57,105 nucleotides of DNA from Cytophagales bacterium (lineage in GTDB: Bacteria > Bacteroidota > Bacteroidia > Cytophagales > Thermoflexibacteraceae), in NCBI GenBank assembly GCA_013298985.1, contig JAAFJS010000008.1, positions 1-57,105 of the forward strand, read 5' to 3'. The stretch's first letter is position 1. Every line of letters begins with the position of its first letter. The notes under the pieces were generated by a model. It worked only from the letters and a program-made list of their open reading frames with translations. It had not been told where the DNA came from and did no database searches. Shown here one piece after another: positions 1 through 7,182 of this stretch. Made by a program: the position numbers and the translations under genes.

Positions 1-256
1 CTGCATCAAGGTCTATTTTCATTTCTGGAACATTCATATACATGGGCGCAAACTCTGGGTTAATAGTTGCATATTCCATGATTTTTTCTACAAAAGGGAG
101 TGTCTTATCACTCATTTTGGGAATCGTTTTACGGTCTTCGGGGGTCAGTGCTACCAAATAAGGTTTCAAAATGACTTCAATTTCTTTGAGATATTGCATT
201 ACTTTTTGCAAATCTTCTTTTGGGATTTGAATAGAAACTACGTTTTCGTTTGACAT
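1..256 (-). CDS. Hypothetical protein, 3' end outside window
   Basis: An open frame starts at an ATG read leftward from 256 (MSNENVVSIQIPKEDL) and runs off the left edge after about 85 codons without a stop. The visible part is soluble, helical-looking and charged, with no signal peptide or membrane segment. I do not recognise the family. It diverges from the response regulator at 379, so the 122-base AT-rich interval between them should hold both promoters. Confidence 0.7.
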   Translation of the reverse strand, partial: MSNENVVSIQIPKEDLQKVMQYLKEIEVILKPYLVALTPEDRKTIPKMSDKTLPFVEKIMEYATINPEFAPMYMNVPEMKIDLDA

Positions 257-378
257 GGAAACAAAAATTTAAAGGTTGTAATTAATTTATAAATTGATAC
301 ATAAAGTTATAACAAATACAATAAATACTAATAAATAAACTAAAATTTGTTTTTATTTTTTAAATTTGATTTTAAAAA

Positions 379-1092
379 ATGCTAAAAATGGAGTTAAAAC
401 AGCAAATCTTGCTTGCCGAAGATGATGTAAACTTTGGAATGATGCTTAAGTTTTTTTTAGAAACAAATAATTTTCAAGTTACGTTGTGTGAAAATGGAAA
501 CGTGGCAGTCCAAGTTTTTAAAGAAAAGGATTTTAATTTGTGCATTTTAGATGTAATGATGCCTTATTTGGACGGATTTTCGGTAGCAGAGGTCATCACT
601 AAAAGCAAAAAGAATGCGTTTTTTATATTTTTGACTGCAAAGGCTCTCAAAGAAGACCAAATTAAAGGCTATAAATTAGGTGCGTCTGATTATTTGATTA
701 AGCCGTTTGACCCTGAAATTTTATTGTTAAAAATACAGGTATTATTGAAAAGCAAAGAAAAAGAGCAAAATGAAAATACAGTTTTTCAGATAGGCAATTT
801 CCGATTTGACAGTGAAAAAAGGACGCTTATTTTAAAAGAAAAGGTAGAAAAACTAAGCCCCAAAGCCTCTGCATTACTCAAATTGCTTTGTGAAAAAGAA
901 AACGAAATTCTTTCTCACGAAGAGGCACTTATCAAGATTTGGGGAAATGACGATTATTTTACCAAACAGAGCATGAATGTTTTTATTACAAAACTTCGTA
1001 AACAATTTAGTCAAGATACAGCACATAAAATAGAAATAGAAAATCTCCACAGCAAAGGTTTTATATTAAAAATAACAAAAATGGAAACATAA
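379..1092 (+). CDS. OmpR/PhoB-family response regulator
   Basis: This is a two-domain transcription regulator of 237 aa. The N-terminal receiver (about residues 8-125) has the acidic pair in LLAEDD, the phospho-acceptor D58 in CILDVMMP, the switch residue T86 and the conserved lysine K108 in LIKPFD. The C-terminal half (about 137-233) is a winged-helix Trans_reg_C domain with the usual LSPKASALLKLLC helix and a K(G)F-type wing. No partner histidine kinase lies beside it, so it is an orphan here. A second ATG at 388 (MELKQQ) is an equally good start. Target genes cannot be read from the sequence. Confidence 0.93.
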   Translation: MLKMELKQQILLAEDDVNFGMMLKFFLETNNFQVTLCENGNVAVQVFKEKDFNLCILDVMMPYLDGFSVAEVITKSKKNAFFIFLTAKALKEDQIKGYKLGASDYLIKPFDPEILLLKIQVLLKSKEKEQNENTVFQIGNFRFDSEKRTLILKEKVEKLSPKASALLKLLCEKENEILSHEEALIKIWGNDDYFTKQSMNVFITKLRKQFSQDTAHKIEIENLHSKGFILKITKMET

Positions 1093-1128
1093 TTAATTAT
1101 AAATTGTGAATTGTAAGTTATGATACTT

Positions 1129-1234
1129 TGACAATTTTTGTGGAAAGTTCCCCCCGCTAAAGCGAGGGGTTAATCTAACCCCTCGCTTTAGCAGGGGGAA
1201 CTTGTAAAAACTCAGTTTGCCACAAAAATTGTCA
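1129..1234. repeat. Nested inverted-repeat element
   Basis: The outer arms are 15 nt and perfectly complementary (1129-1143, TGACAATTTTTGTGG, and 1220-1234). Inside them is a GC-rich hairpin of about 25 bp arms (1147-1201) with one mismatch, built on CCCCCGCTAAAGCGAGGGG. It lies in the 363-base gap between the response regulator and the SLC13 gene. A close relative of the outer arm recurs at 40536-40550, so I read it as a non-coding mobile-type repeat rather than only a terminator. The inner hairpin could still terminate transcription. Confidence 0.75.
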
Positions 1235-1260
1235 GACAACCTAAATTATAAATTAAATAC

Positions 1261-1297
1261 TTATAAATTATTAGTTATAAATTATGAATTAATACAA
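1261..1297. repeat. AT-rich interspersed repeat (copy 1)
   Basis: A run of short degenerate AATTATGAATTA-type units ends in the motif TTAATACAA. Similar runs occur at 28261-28293, 37991-38013 and 40496-40527, and a coding version lies at 10807-10838. The rest of the 1093-1455 gap is AT-rich with no supported gene. Confidence 0.6.
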
Positions 1298-1455
1298 TTT
1301 TCTAATAATCAATGTTTTATAAAATATATGTAATGTAAACAAATTAGGCTTTCTTTATTACTTAATTTATACTTTTTTATATTATGCTGCTTACAAAGAA
1401 AGTATTATTGAAAGTTTAAAACACTAAGTTTTTACTATTAAAATTACTTTTTACT

Positions 1456-3099
1456 ATGAAAACAAATCACAAGCAATTCAATTTTTCCTTTTCTTTTTTA
1501 GGGCTTGTAGCTGGGCTTATCGTTTTTGTAGTTTTTCTCCATATTTCTACCTTTGAGGCTTTCAGCACACTCTTACAGGCAAAGTTTCCCACTCAAAATG
1601 CTCAAAGTATAGCCATTGCTGCAGAAAGTATGCAAAAAGCGTTTGCTTTGCTTGCCTTGATGATTATTTGGTGGCTTACGGAGGCAGTACCTATTCCTGT
1701 TACTGCGCTTATGCCTGCCGTATTGATTCCATTTTTGGACATTCAGAAACTCACAGAAAGTGGATTGAAAAAAGTAAATAGTGTAGATATTTTGGCAAAT
1801 TATGCTGACCCTATCGTTTTTTTGTTTTTGGGTGGATTTATTCTTGCATCTGCTATGACGTATCATCAATTAGACAAACGCATTACTTTTAAGCTACTTT
1901 CTTATCCTATTTTTACCAAAAGTCCAGAAAGATTACTGCTGGGCATTATGTTGGCGACGGCTTTTATTTCTATGTGGATTAACAATACGGCTGTGGCGGC
2001 TATGCTGATGCCTATCGGGGTGGGCATGGCGAGCAGTATAGGTTCTTTGTCAGGAGAAAACCAAAATGCAAAAGCAGTACGGAATTTCGCTGCCTGTATT
2101 GCAATAAGCATTGCTTACAGCGCATCTATCGGCGGAATCGCGACGATTGTAGGCAGTACCCCCAATGGTATCGCGGTTTCCATGCTCAAACAGCAGAATC
2201 TTGCAGATATGACTTTTGTAAGCTGGCTTTCTTACGGTGTTCCTGCGATGTTTCTCATTTTGCTTTTTGCGTATTTTTATCTTTGCAAAACATTGCCTTT
2301 CAAAGAAATTTCTTTTCATACGATTGATGAAAAAGTAAAAATGGAATTACAAAAATTAGGAAAAATGACATCAGGAGAACAAAGAACTTTATATGTTTTT
2401 TTGATGACAGCCTTTTGTTGGTTATTTTTACCCTTTTTGAAAGGTGTTTTCCCTCCATTTTTAGATAAAATAGTAACGGCAATGGATACGTGGGTAGTGG
2501 CGATGCTCTCTGCCCTCGCGTTGTTTTTTATTTCCGTAGGAAAGACAGAAAAGTTGTCTGTGGGGACACAGACAACGGCAATGGGGACACAGACAACGGT
2601 AGAAAACAATCAAACGAGTGTAAAAAATAAACGTTTGATTTCTTGGGAACACGCCCAAAAGTCAGTGGATTGGGGTGCGTTGATACTTTTTGGGGGTGGA
2701 CTGGCATTATCTAAAATTTTGTTTGAAACCAAGAGTATCGTTTTTGTTGCCGAGCAAATCACGAGCTTATTGGGAGAACCATCTTTATTAGTTTATGTAC
2801 TCGTGATGACCTTTTTTGTCAATTTTTTGACTGAAGTAAGTTCCAATACTGCGGTAGCTTCTATGATGACTCCCATTGCAATTTCTATGGCGGCTTCTGC
2901 TGGTTTTTCACCGATTCCCTTGTGTATCGCGATTGCTTTTGGTGCTTCTATGGCTTTTATGCTACCTATCGCGACTCCTCCCAATGCCATCGCTTACGGT
3001 ACAGGACTTTTCAAACTCAAAGACATGGTGCGCGTGGGCTTCGTGCTGAATCTCGTTTCTACCTTAATCATTACGCTGGTAATTATGCTGAATCAGTGA
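1456..3099 (+). CDS. SLC13/DASS-family sodium-anion symporter
   Basis: This is an inner-membrane permease of 547 aa with the repeated architecture of divalent anion:Na+ symporters, which import dicarboxylates, sulfate or phosphate. The two pseudo-symmetric signature motifs are visible: WINNTAVAAMLMP with GSTPNGIA in the first half, and SSNTAVASMMTP with ATPPNAIAYGTG in the second. These form the Na+ and carboxylate sites in the family. The protein is hydrophobic throughout except for a cytoplasmic-looking insert at about residues 365-395. That insert holds two copies of a 7-residue GTQTT repeat and is not part of the family core. The substrate cannot be assigned. The gene is convergent with the MFS gene, 21 bases away. 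Confidence 0.93.
   Translation: MKTNHKQFNFSFSFLGLVAGLIVFVVFLHISTFEAFSTLLQAKFPTQNAQSIAIAAESMQKAFALLALMIIWWLTEAVPIPVTALMPAVLIPFLDIQKLTESGLKKVNSVDILANYADPIVFLFLGGFILASAMTYHQLDKRITFKLLSYPIFTKSPERLLLGIMLATAFISMWINNTAVAAMLMPIGVGMASSIGSLSGENQNAKAVRNFAACIAISIAYSASIGGIATIVGSTPNGIAVSMLKQQNLADMTFVSWLSYGVPAMFLILLFAYFYLCKTLPFKEISFHTIDEKVKMELQKLGKMTSGEQRTLYVFLMTAFCWLFLPFLKGVFPPFLDKIVTAMDTWVVAMLSALALFFISVGKTEKLSVGTQTTAMGTQTTVENNQTSVKNKRLISWEHAQKSVDWGALILFGGGLALSKILFETKSIVFVAEQITSLLGEPSLLVYVLVMTFFVNFLTEVSSNTAVASMMTPIAISMAASAGFSPIPLCIAIAFGASMAFMLPIATPPNAIAYGTGLFKLKDMVRVGFVLNLVSTLIITLVIMLNQ
2561..2600 (+). repeat. 21-bp tandem repeat inside SLC13 gene
   Basis: Two copies of TGGGGACACAGACAACGG lie 21 bases apart and encode two GTQTT-containing heptads. 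The copies are nearly identical and keep the frame. This suggests a recent slip or duplication in a surface loop. Confidence 0.8.
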
Positions 3100-3120
3100 T
3101 GAGGTAAAAAGAAATAAATT

Positions 3121-4380
3121 TTAGAATTTTTGAATCTTCATTTTGGCTTCTAAGCTCTTAAATCCGATAAAACCAATCACGTTAAATGCAATCATTAAAT
3201 ACCAAAGTGTAGTGAAATCAAAGTTTTTAGCTACGTTTGTACCTATTAATGGTGCAAATACCCACGCAATGGAAAAAACAGAGGCGTAAATACCAATAAA
3301 TTTCCCGCGTGTGCTGGGAGAAGAACGGCTTACTGTAAAAACATTTAGGTAAGGAAACATAAAAATCTCTCCAAAAGTAAAAAATACAATTGCAAAGACT
3401 ATTATTATCAAACTTTTAGAAATAGCAATCAAGCTAAATGCTACAACAAGCATCAGTGCGCCTATGCTTATCATACGAATTGGAGAAACACGTTGTCCTA
3501 TTTTATAGACTATCAGCATTTCAGCCAACGCAATAATCAATCCGTTTGTTCCTAATAAAACTCCGATTTTTTGCTCAGAATAAAAGCATATTTGTTTGAA
3601 ATAAAGAGGCATGACCGTAAATAATTGAAAAAAAGTAGTTACACAAATCATTGCCAGCCCGACAGCTATTAGGAAATCGTAATCTTGAGAAGGTAGTTTC
3701 TTTTCGGTTTTAGCTAATTGGTTTTCGGTTGAGGCTTTTTGCTGGGTGGGTTTGAACCAATACCTAAAAAATAAGCCTGCGGAGATACAAGTAATGGCAT
3801 CGACAAGGAACAAATAGCGAAAATCATAAGCGGCAAGCAGTCCACCCACAGAAGGTCCGACGGCGTAGCCCAAATTAGCAGCCAAACGGTTCAAGGCATA
3901 AGAACGCGTTAGGTTTTCTGGTGCGCTGTACTGCGCGACAGAGGCAGAGTTAGCAGGGCGCAATGCCTCTACAATGATGCTAATGACAAAAATAGCCACC
4001 GCAAACTCCCAAAATGTTTGCATAAACATTAGGACAAAAAAGCCAAATCCCCCGATAAGCAAGCTCCAAAACTGGACGTGGTATTGTCCGATTTTGTCAG
4101 CCAGCCAGCCACCCAAATATGTGCCTACAATAGACCCCATGCCAAAAATAGTGATAATTGTACCCGCCTCAGTGAGTGAAAAGTGTAATTTTTGTACCAG
4201 ATACACGCCCATAAAAGGAATGACCATCGAGCCACTACGATTAATGAGCATGATAGAAGCAAGCAGCCAGGAAGTGCGAGGTAAACCACCGTAAGCATTT
4301 TTATAAAGAGTCAGCGTAGTTTGAAAAAACATAAAAATTGAGTTTGTACTATTTTCTTGAAAACCTATTTGGCTTATCAT
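3121..4380 (-). CDS. MFS transporter (drug-exporter-like)
   Basis: This major facilitator protein has about 12 membrane helices. After the short N-terminus comes a family-typical first helix region (LLASIMLINRSGSMVIPFMGVYL) and the loop 2-3 motif GGWLADKIGQ, matching the MFS G-x-x-x-D-(K/R)-x-G-(R/K) signature. The open frame extends upstream to 4593, but that extension overlaps the RDD gene and a terminator. The ATG at 4380 (419 aa) or the one at 4332 (403 aa) is therefore preferred. A TACCTTTG promoter box lies 15 bases before 4380 and supports that start. The substrate is unknown; multidrug or small-molecule export is the usual role of this subgroup. Confidence 0.9.
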   Translation of the reverse strand: MISQIGFQENSTNSIFMFFQTTLTLYKNAYGGLPRTSWLLASIMLINRSGSMVIPFMGVYLVQKLHFSLTEAGTIITIFGMGSIVGTYLGGWLADKIGQYHVQFWSLLIGGFGFFVLMFMQTFWEFAVAIFVISIIVEALRPANSASVAQYSAPENLTRSYALNRLAANLGYAVGPSVGGLLAAYDFRYLFLVDAITCISAGLFFRYWFKPTQQKASTENQLAKTEKKLPSQDYDFLIAVGLAMICVTTFFQLFTVMPLYFKQICFYSEQKIGVLLGTNGLIIALAEMLIVYKIGQRVSPIRMISIGALMLVVAFSLIAISKSLIIIVFAIVFFTFGEIFMFPYLNVFTVSRSSPSTRGKFIGIYASVFSIAWVFAPLIGTNVAKNFDFTTLWYLMIAFNVIGFIGFKSLEAKMKIQKF

Positions 4381-4395
4381 TTTGATAAAATTGCT

Positions 4396-4403
4396 CAAAG
4401 GTA
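4396..4403 (-). promoter_or_regulatory. -7 box TACCTTTG of the MFS gene
   Basis: On the minus strand this reads TACCTTTG, an exact match to the Bacteroidota primary sigma -7 consensus TAnnTTTG. It lies just upstream of the preferred MFS start. No good -33 TTG was found at the expected spacing. Confidence 0.5.
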
Positions 4404-4434
4404 AGAAAAATAGAGTAATTGGCTTGGTTTTTAC

Positions 4435-4476
4435 AAACAAACAACTGCCTTCTTGTAGAAAAGCAGTTGTTTGTTT
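4435..4476 (-). terminator. Terminator of the RDD gene
   Basis: The arms are perfect and 14 bp long (AAACAAACAACTGC and its complement) with a 14-nt loop. The hairpin lies 20 bases beyond the RDD stop codon and before the promoter of the next minus-strand gene. It separates the two transcription units. Confidence 0.75.
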
Positions 4477-4495
4477 TATTATGTTTGTGGTTATT

Positions 4496-5029
4496 TTATG
4501 CTTCTGCGAGCATTTTTTCATTAAATACGGCTGTTTTTGCAATGTCGTCATGCAAAGCCAAGCGACTGTCGCGTGCTGCCATGAAGCAGCCAATCAAATA
4601 TACCAAGCCAATAACCATGCTTACCCAAATTAAGGTGCCAAGATTCAAAAACACTGCAAGAATGATAATCAATGTACTTGCTTGTTTGAACAAAAATCGT
4701 ATCACCAAGGCGTTCATGGGCGGTTTGTTGCCTTCTTGGTCAGTGACGATTAATCCCAATATCATTTTTCCTGGTGTTTTGAGTAGGAAAATTTCTGTCA
4801 GAAAATAGAGTACGGTCAAAATGTAAGTAACAATGCTCGCCGAGTAAGACATCAGTAGTATTTGGTCCATCGGCAAGCCGAGCATTTCCTCAGGGTTGGG
4901 GTCTTTCTGCCCCAAAATCATTTTGAATACGTAGCCAACGGCAAAGATAATGATGCCGTCCAGCACCAGTGCGCCAAATCGGACTCCAAAACCTGCTCTT
5001 TTAGAAATAATGTCTTCATACTGTTCCAT
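4496..5029 (-). CDS. RDD-family membrane protein
   Basis: This 177-aa membrane protein shows the RDD family pattern. An Arg-containing first segment (AGFGVRFGALVLDGIII, where R, D and D give the family its name) is followed by a second helix near residues 65-85. A conserved TPGKMILGLIVTDQEG motif precedes a third helix. The biochemical role of RDD proteins is poorly defined; some act in ion or compatible-solute transport. It is transcribed alone, with a hairpin terminator downstream and an AT-rich leader upstream. Confidence 0.88.
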   Translation of the reverse strand: MEQYEDIISKRAGFGVRFGALVLDGIIIFAVGYVFKMILGQKDPNPEEMLGLPMDQILLMSYSASIVTYILTVLYFLTEIFLLKTPGKMILGLIVTDQEGNKPPMNALVIRFLFKQASTLIIILAVFLNLGTLIWVSMVIGLVYLIGCFMAARDSRLALHDDIAKTAVFNEKMLAEA

Positions 5030-5134
5030 GGGTAGTTTTTTTTTAGTTAAAAATAATTTTTGAAAAATACATTTGAAAAGTAAATATCGTAAATAAAGTT
5101 AAATATTGTGTATTTTGAAAATAAAAAAGAAAAA

Positions 5135-5165
5135 AACACCCTACACGCAAGGCGCGCAGGGTGTT
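5135..5165 (-). terminator. Terminator after the TPR/ASKHA gene
   Basis: Arms AACACCCT and AGGGTGTT enclose a GC-rich loop. On the minus strand the hairpin is followed by a long T-rich run, as expected for an intrinsic terminator of the 5333-7088 gene. The rest of 5030-5332 is AT-rich with no gene seen. Confidence 0.7.
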
Positions 5166-5332
5166 CCATAATTAATTTACTACCATTTTAAGCTGTATCT
5201 TTATTTGTAAAAAAATCTTTTCTTACCTTTCTTGATACAATTAACGGTATTATTTCTGACAAGGTCTAAGAGATAAGGAAGTTCTAACGACCTTCTAATG
5301 AGTTACTAATATGCAGGTACGGTTGAAGTTTT

Positions 5333-5671
5333 TTATTCATCTACTTCCTTCAACTTTTTGTAGGTTTCGGCGATATAGTGTACTGTATAGCCTGCTACCC
5401 AGCCTGTGGAGCCAGGGCGCGCAAAGTAAAACTGGGCGTTGCCTTTGGGTTGGTTAAACTCAGTAACGACGGTAGAAAGCAACAACGCACTCGATATCAA
5501 GGATTCTTTGGTAAAGAGTTGTTTGGCTTGGTCTATGTCCGTTTGTGCTTTCTGGCGCGCCTGTGCATCTGTGATTTTGGTCAGGTCGGGCTTGGTGAGC
5601 TTGTCATAGAGGAGCATGGACATATCTTTGTAGCGATTGATGTCTGCGGTAGCGGGGCACAAAAGTTTCAT
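5333..5671 (-). pseudogene. C-terminal part of frameshifted TPR/ASKHA protein
   Basis: This frame continues the upstream gene after a one-base shift. The upstream frame reads FVPRYRRHQSL and stops. This frame reads PATADINRYKDMSMLLYDKL, which looks like natural protein. Dropping one C from the CCCC run near 5658 joins the two as FVP-ATADINRY. The joined gene, 5333-7088, is 1756 bases, one more than a multiple of three, and would encode 584 aa. The AMTA-like end (STGWVAGYTVHYIAETY) fits the last helices of an ASKHA domain. It could be real inactivation, phase variation at a short C run, or an assembly error. Confidence 0.75.
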
Positions 5672-7088
5672 TGATAAACTGTGGGTAAAGGTAGGTAGCC
5701 AATCCCCAAGCGGCGTTGCCCATCAGGTAAACTTCCTTGCGCTCTTTGATGATGCCTTTCCGCGCCAATTCATTTTTGATAGTGGGTAATATTTTGGTCG
5801 TAGCCAATGCTTTTGCCGTATTGTTAAAATCTCCTTTTTGCTGCTGTACCAATTCCTTAAAATTTTCTGAACCGTAGGGAACACTCAAAGAAAATACGTT
5901 TCTCACGCCTTTGGCATCGGGCGCAGTCATGCAACCTACCTTGATAGTGCCATCACCCACATCAATCACAGTGGAAGTGTAGCGCGAGCTTGGCGGAAGC
6001 GCGCCAATGATGTCATACTCAATTTCTTCTTCTGGGCTAACAAAATCAACAAGGGGCGGGAAATTGGTAAAATGTCCCTGAATTTTTTTGCGGAGCATAT
6101 CTGTATTTTTTGCCATCGCCACACCGCTACTCCCCACGATAAAAATGCGGTCTTGGGCAATCTCAAAATCATTCATTAGTTTGTCCGTATAGAACTTGAC
6201 AATGCTGGACGCGCTTTCCATCTCAGTTTCGGTGAGGGTTTCGCCTTGCTTGCCCACTACCAACTTCTGCTGGTTATTTTCCTCTGAGTGCTTGATGTCA
6301 AACTCATATTCGCCTTTCTTGGTTAGTCTGATGCCTATTACGTTCATTCTCAATCCAGTAGGTTTTATTTCTATACCGCCATACAGTTCTTCTTTTTGTT
6401 CTACACTTTTGAGCAGATGCCTCAGCACAGCCACACTGATATTGCAGTTGAGTTTGGAATATTTCTGGATAGCAAGGTTAAAATATTGTCCTGCCAGCAC
6501 GTTGTTGTTGGTTTCCCAGCCGAGCATTCCCAAGTATTCATAAGCAGAAGCCTCCCAGTAAATATTTGCATCTTTGACCAAGGGAAGTGCCTGCTGTAGA
6601 ACCTGTTGCGCTACTTCGTATTGCTTTGCTTCTATCAGCGTATTGGCAGTTCTGATGTTGATAAAGGCATCGCGTGCGCTGGTGGGCGCGCTAATTTTGA
6701 AATCTTTGAAAACCTCTTTGCTTGCTTCTGCGCCCTCGATAAGGTCATGGACGGCTTTTTCGCAGAGTGGCAGTTTTTCCAAGTTATAGAGATTGAGCGC
6801 ATCTAAAAAGTATTTACTGGCATTTTCCTCATCACCTCGTTCGCGGCAGATGAGTCCTAAGTTTTCGTAGGCAGTTGCCTCCCAGTATTTATCGCGGTTT
6901 TTGACGGCAGAAAGCCCCTTTTTGATGTAATATTCACCCAGCTCTATTTGCGAGCCGCGTCTGAGCAAATTGCCCAACTTGATGTAAAGAGAATAAGAAC
7001 TTTCCTGCGCTTTGGTTTGGGCAAATACGGCAGAAGAGCCTGATAATACGCAAGATACGCAGAAAACAAAAGCAATAATTTGTTTCAT
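5604..7088 (-). CDS. Secreted TPR protein with Ppx/GppA-like (ASKHA) domain, frameshifted
   Basis: The protein starts with a clear signal peptide (MKQIIAFVFCVSCVLSGSSA). Residues about 30-240 form TPR-like helical pairs (EATAYENLGLICRERGDEENA; EASAYEYLGMLGWETNNNVLA). The C-terminal half resembles an actin/Hsp70/Ppx fold, with IFIVGSSGVAMAKN as a possible first glycine loop, TVIDVGDGTIKVG as a second phosphate-binding loop, and VYLMGNAAWGLATYLYP. The frame ends in an unnatural tail after FVP, and the missing C-terminus lies in the next frame (5333-5671). The fold assignment is inference from loop patterns, and the substrate is unknown. A T-rich terminator follows the repaired gene. Confidence 0.8.
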   Translation of the reverse strand: MKQIIAFVFCVSCVLSGSSAVFAQTKAQESSYSLYIKLGNLLRRGSQIELGEYYIKKGLSAVKNRDKYWEATAYENLGLICRERGDEENASKYFLDALNLYNLEKLPLCEKAVHDLIEGAEASKEVFKDFKISAPTSARDAFINIRTANTLIEAKQYEVAQQVLQQALPLVKDANIYWEASAYEYLGMLGWETNNNVLAGQYFNLAIQKYSKLNCNISVAVLRHLLKSVEQKEELYGGIEIKPTGLRMNVIGIRLTKKGEYEFDIKHSEENNQQKLVVGKQGETLTETEMESASSIVKFYTDKLMNDFEIAQDRIFIVGSSGVAMAKNTDMLRKKIQGHFTNFPPLVDFVSPEEEIEYDIIGALPPSSRYTSTVIDVGDGTIKVGCMTAPDAKGVRNVFSLSVPYGSENFKELVQQQKGDFNNTAKALATTKILPTIKNELARKGIIKERKEVYLMGNAAWGLATYLYPQFINETFVPRYRRHQSLQRYVHAPL

Positions 7089-7182
7089 TTTTGATAAAAA
7101 CGTTTGAGTGTAGAAAAAGGCAAAATTTGCACAATTAGTTTAACGTAAATAGCCAAAAAAGAAACGAATTTTTTTAACAAAG

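Noticed and set aside
3121-4593. 490-aa form of the MFS protein
   Set aside because: The extra N-terminus overlaps the RDD gene, crosses its terminator and precedes the TACCTTTG promoter. It has no family similarity.
5604-5671. Programmed frameshift in the TPR/ASKHA gene
   Set aside because: There is no slippery heptamer or downstream pseudoknot evident, only a CCCC run. Mutation or sequencing error is simpler.
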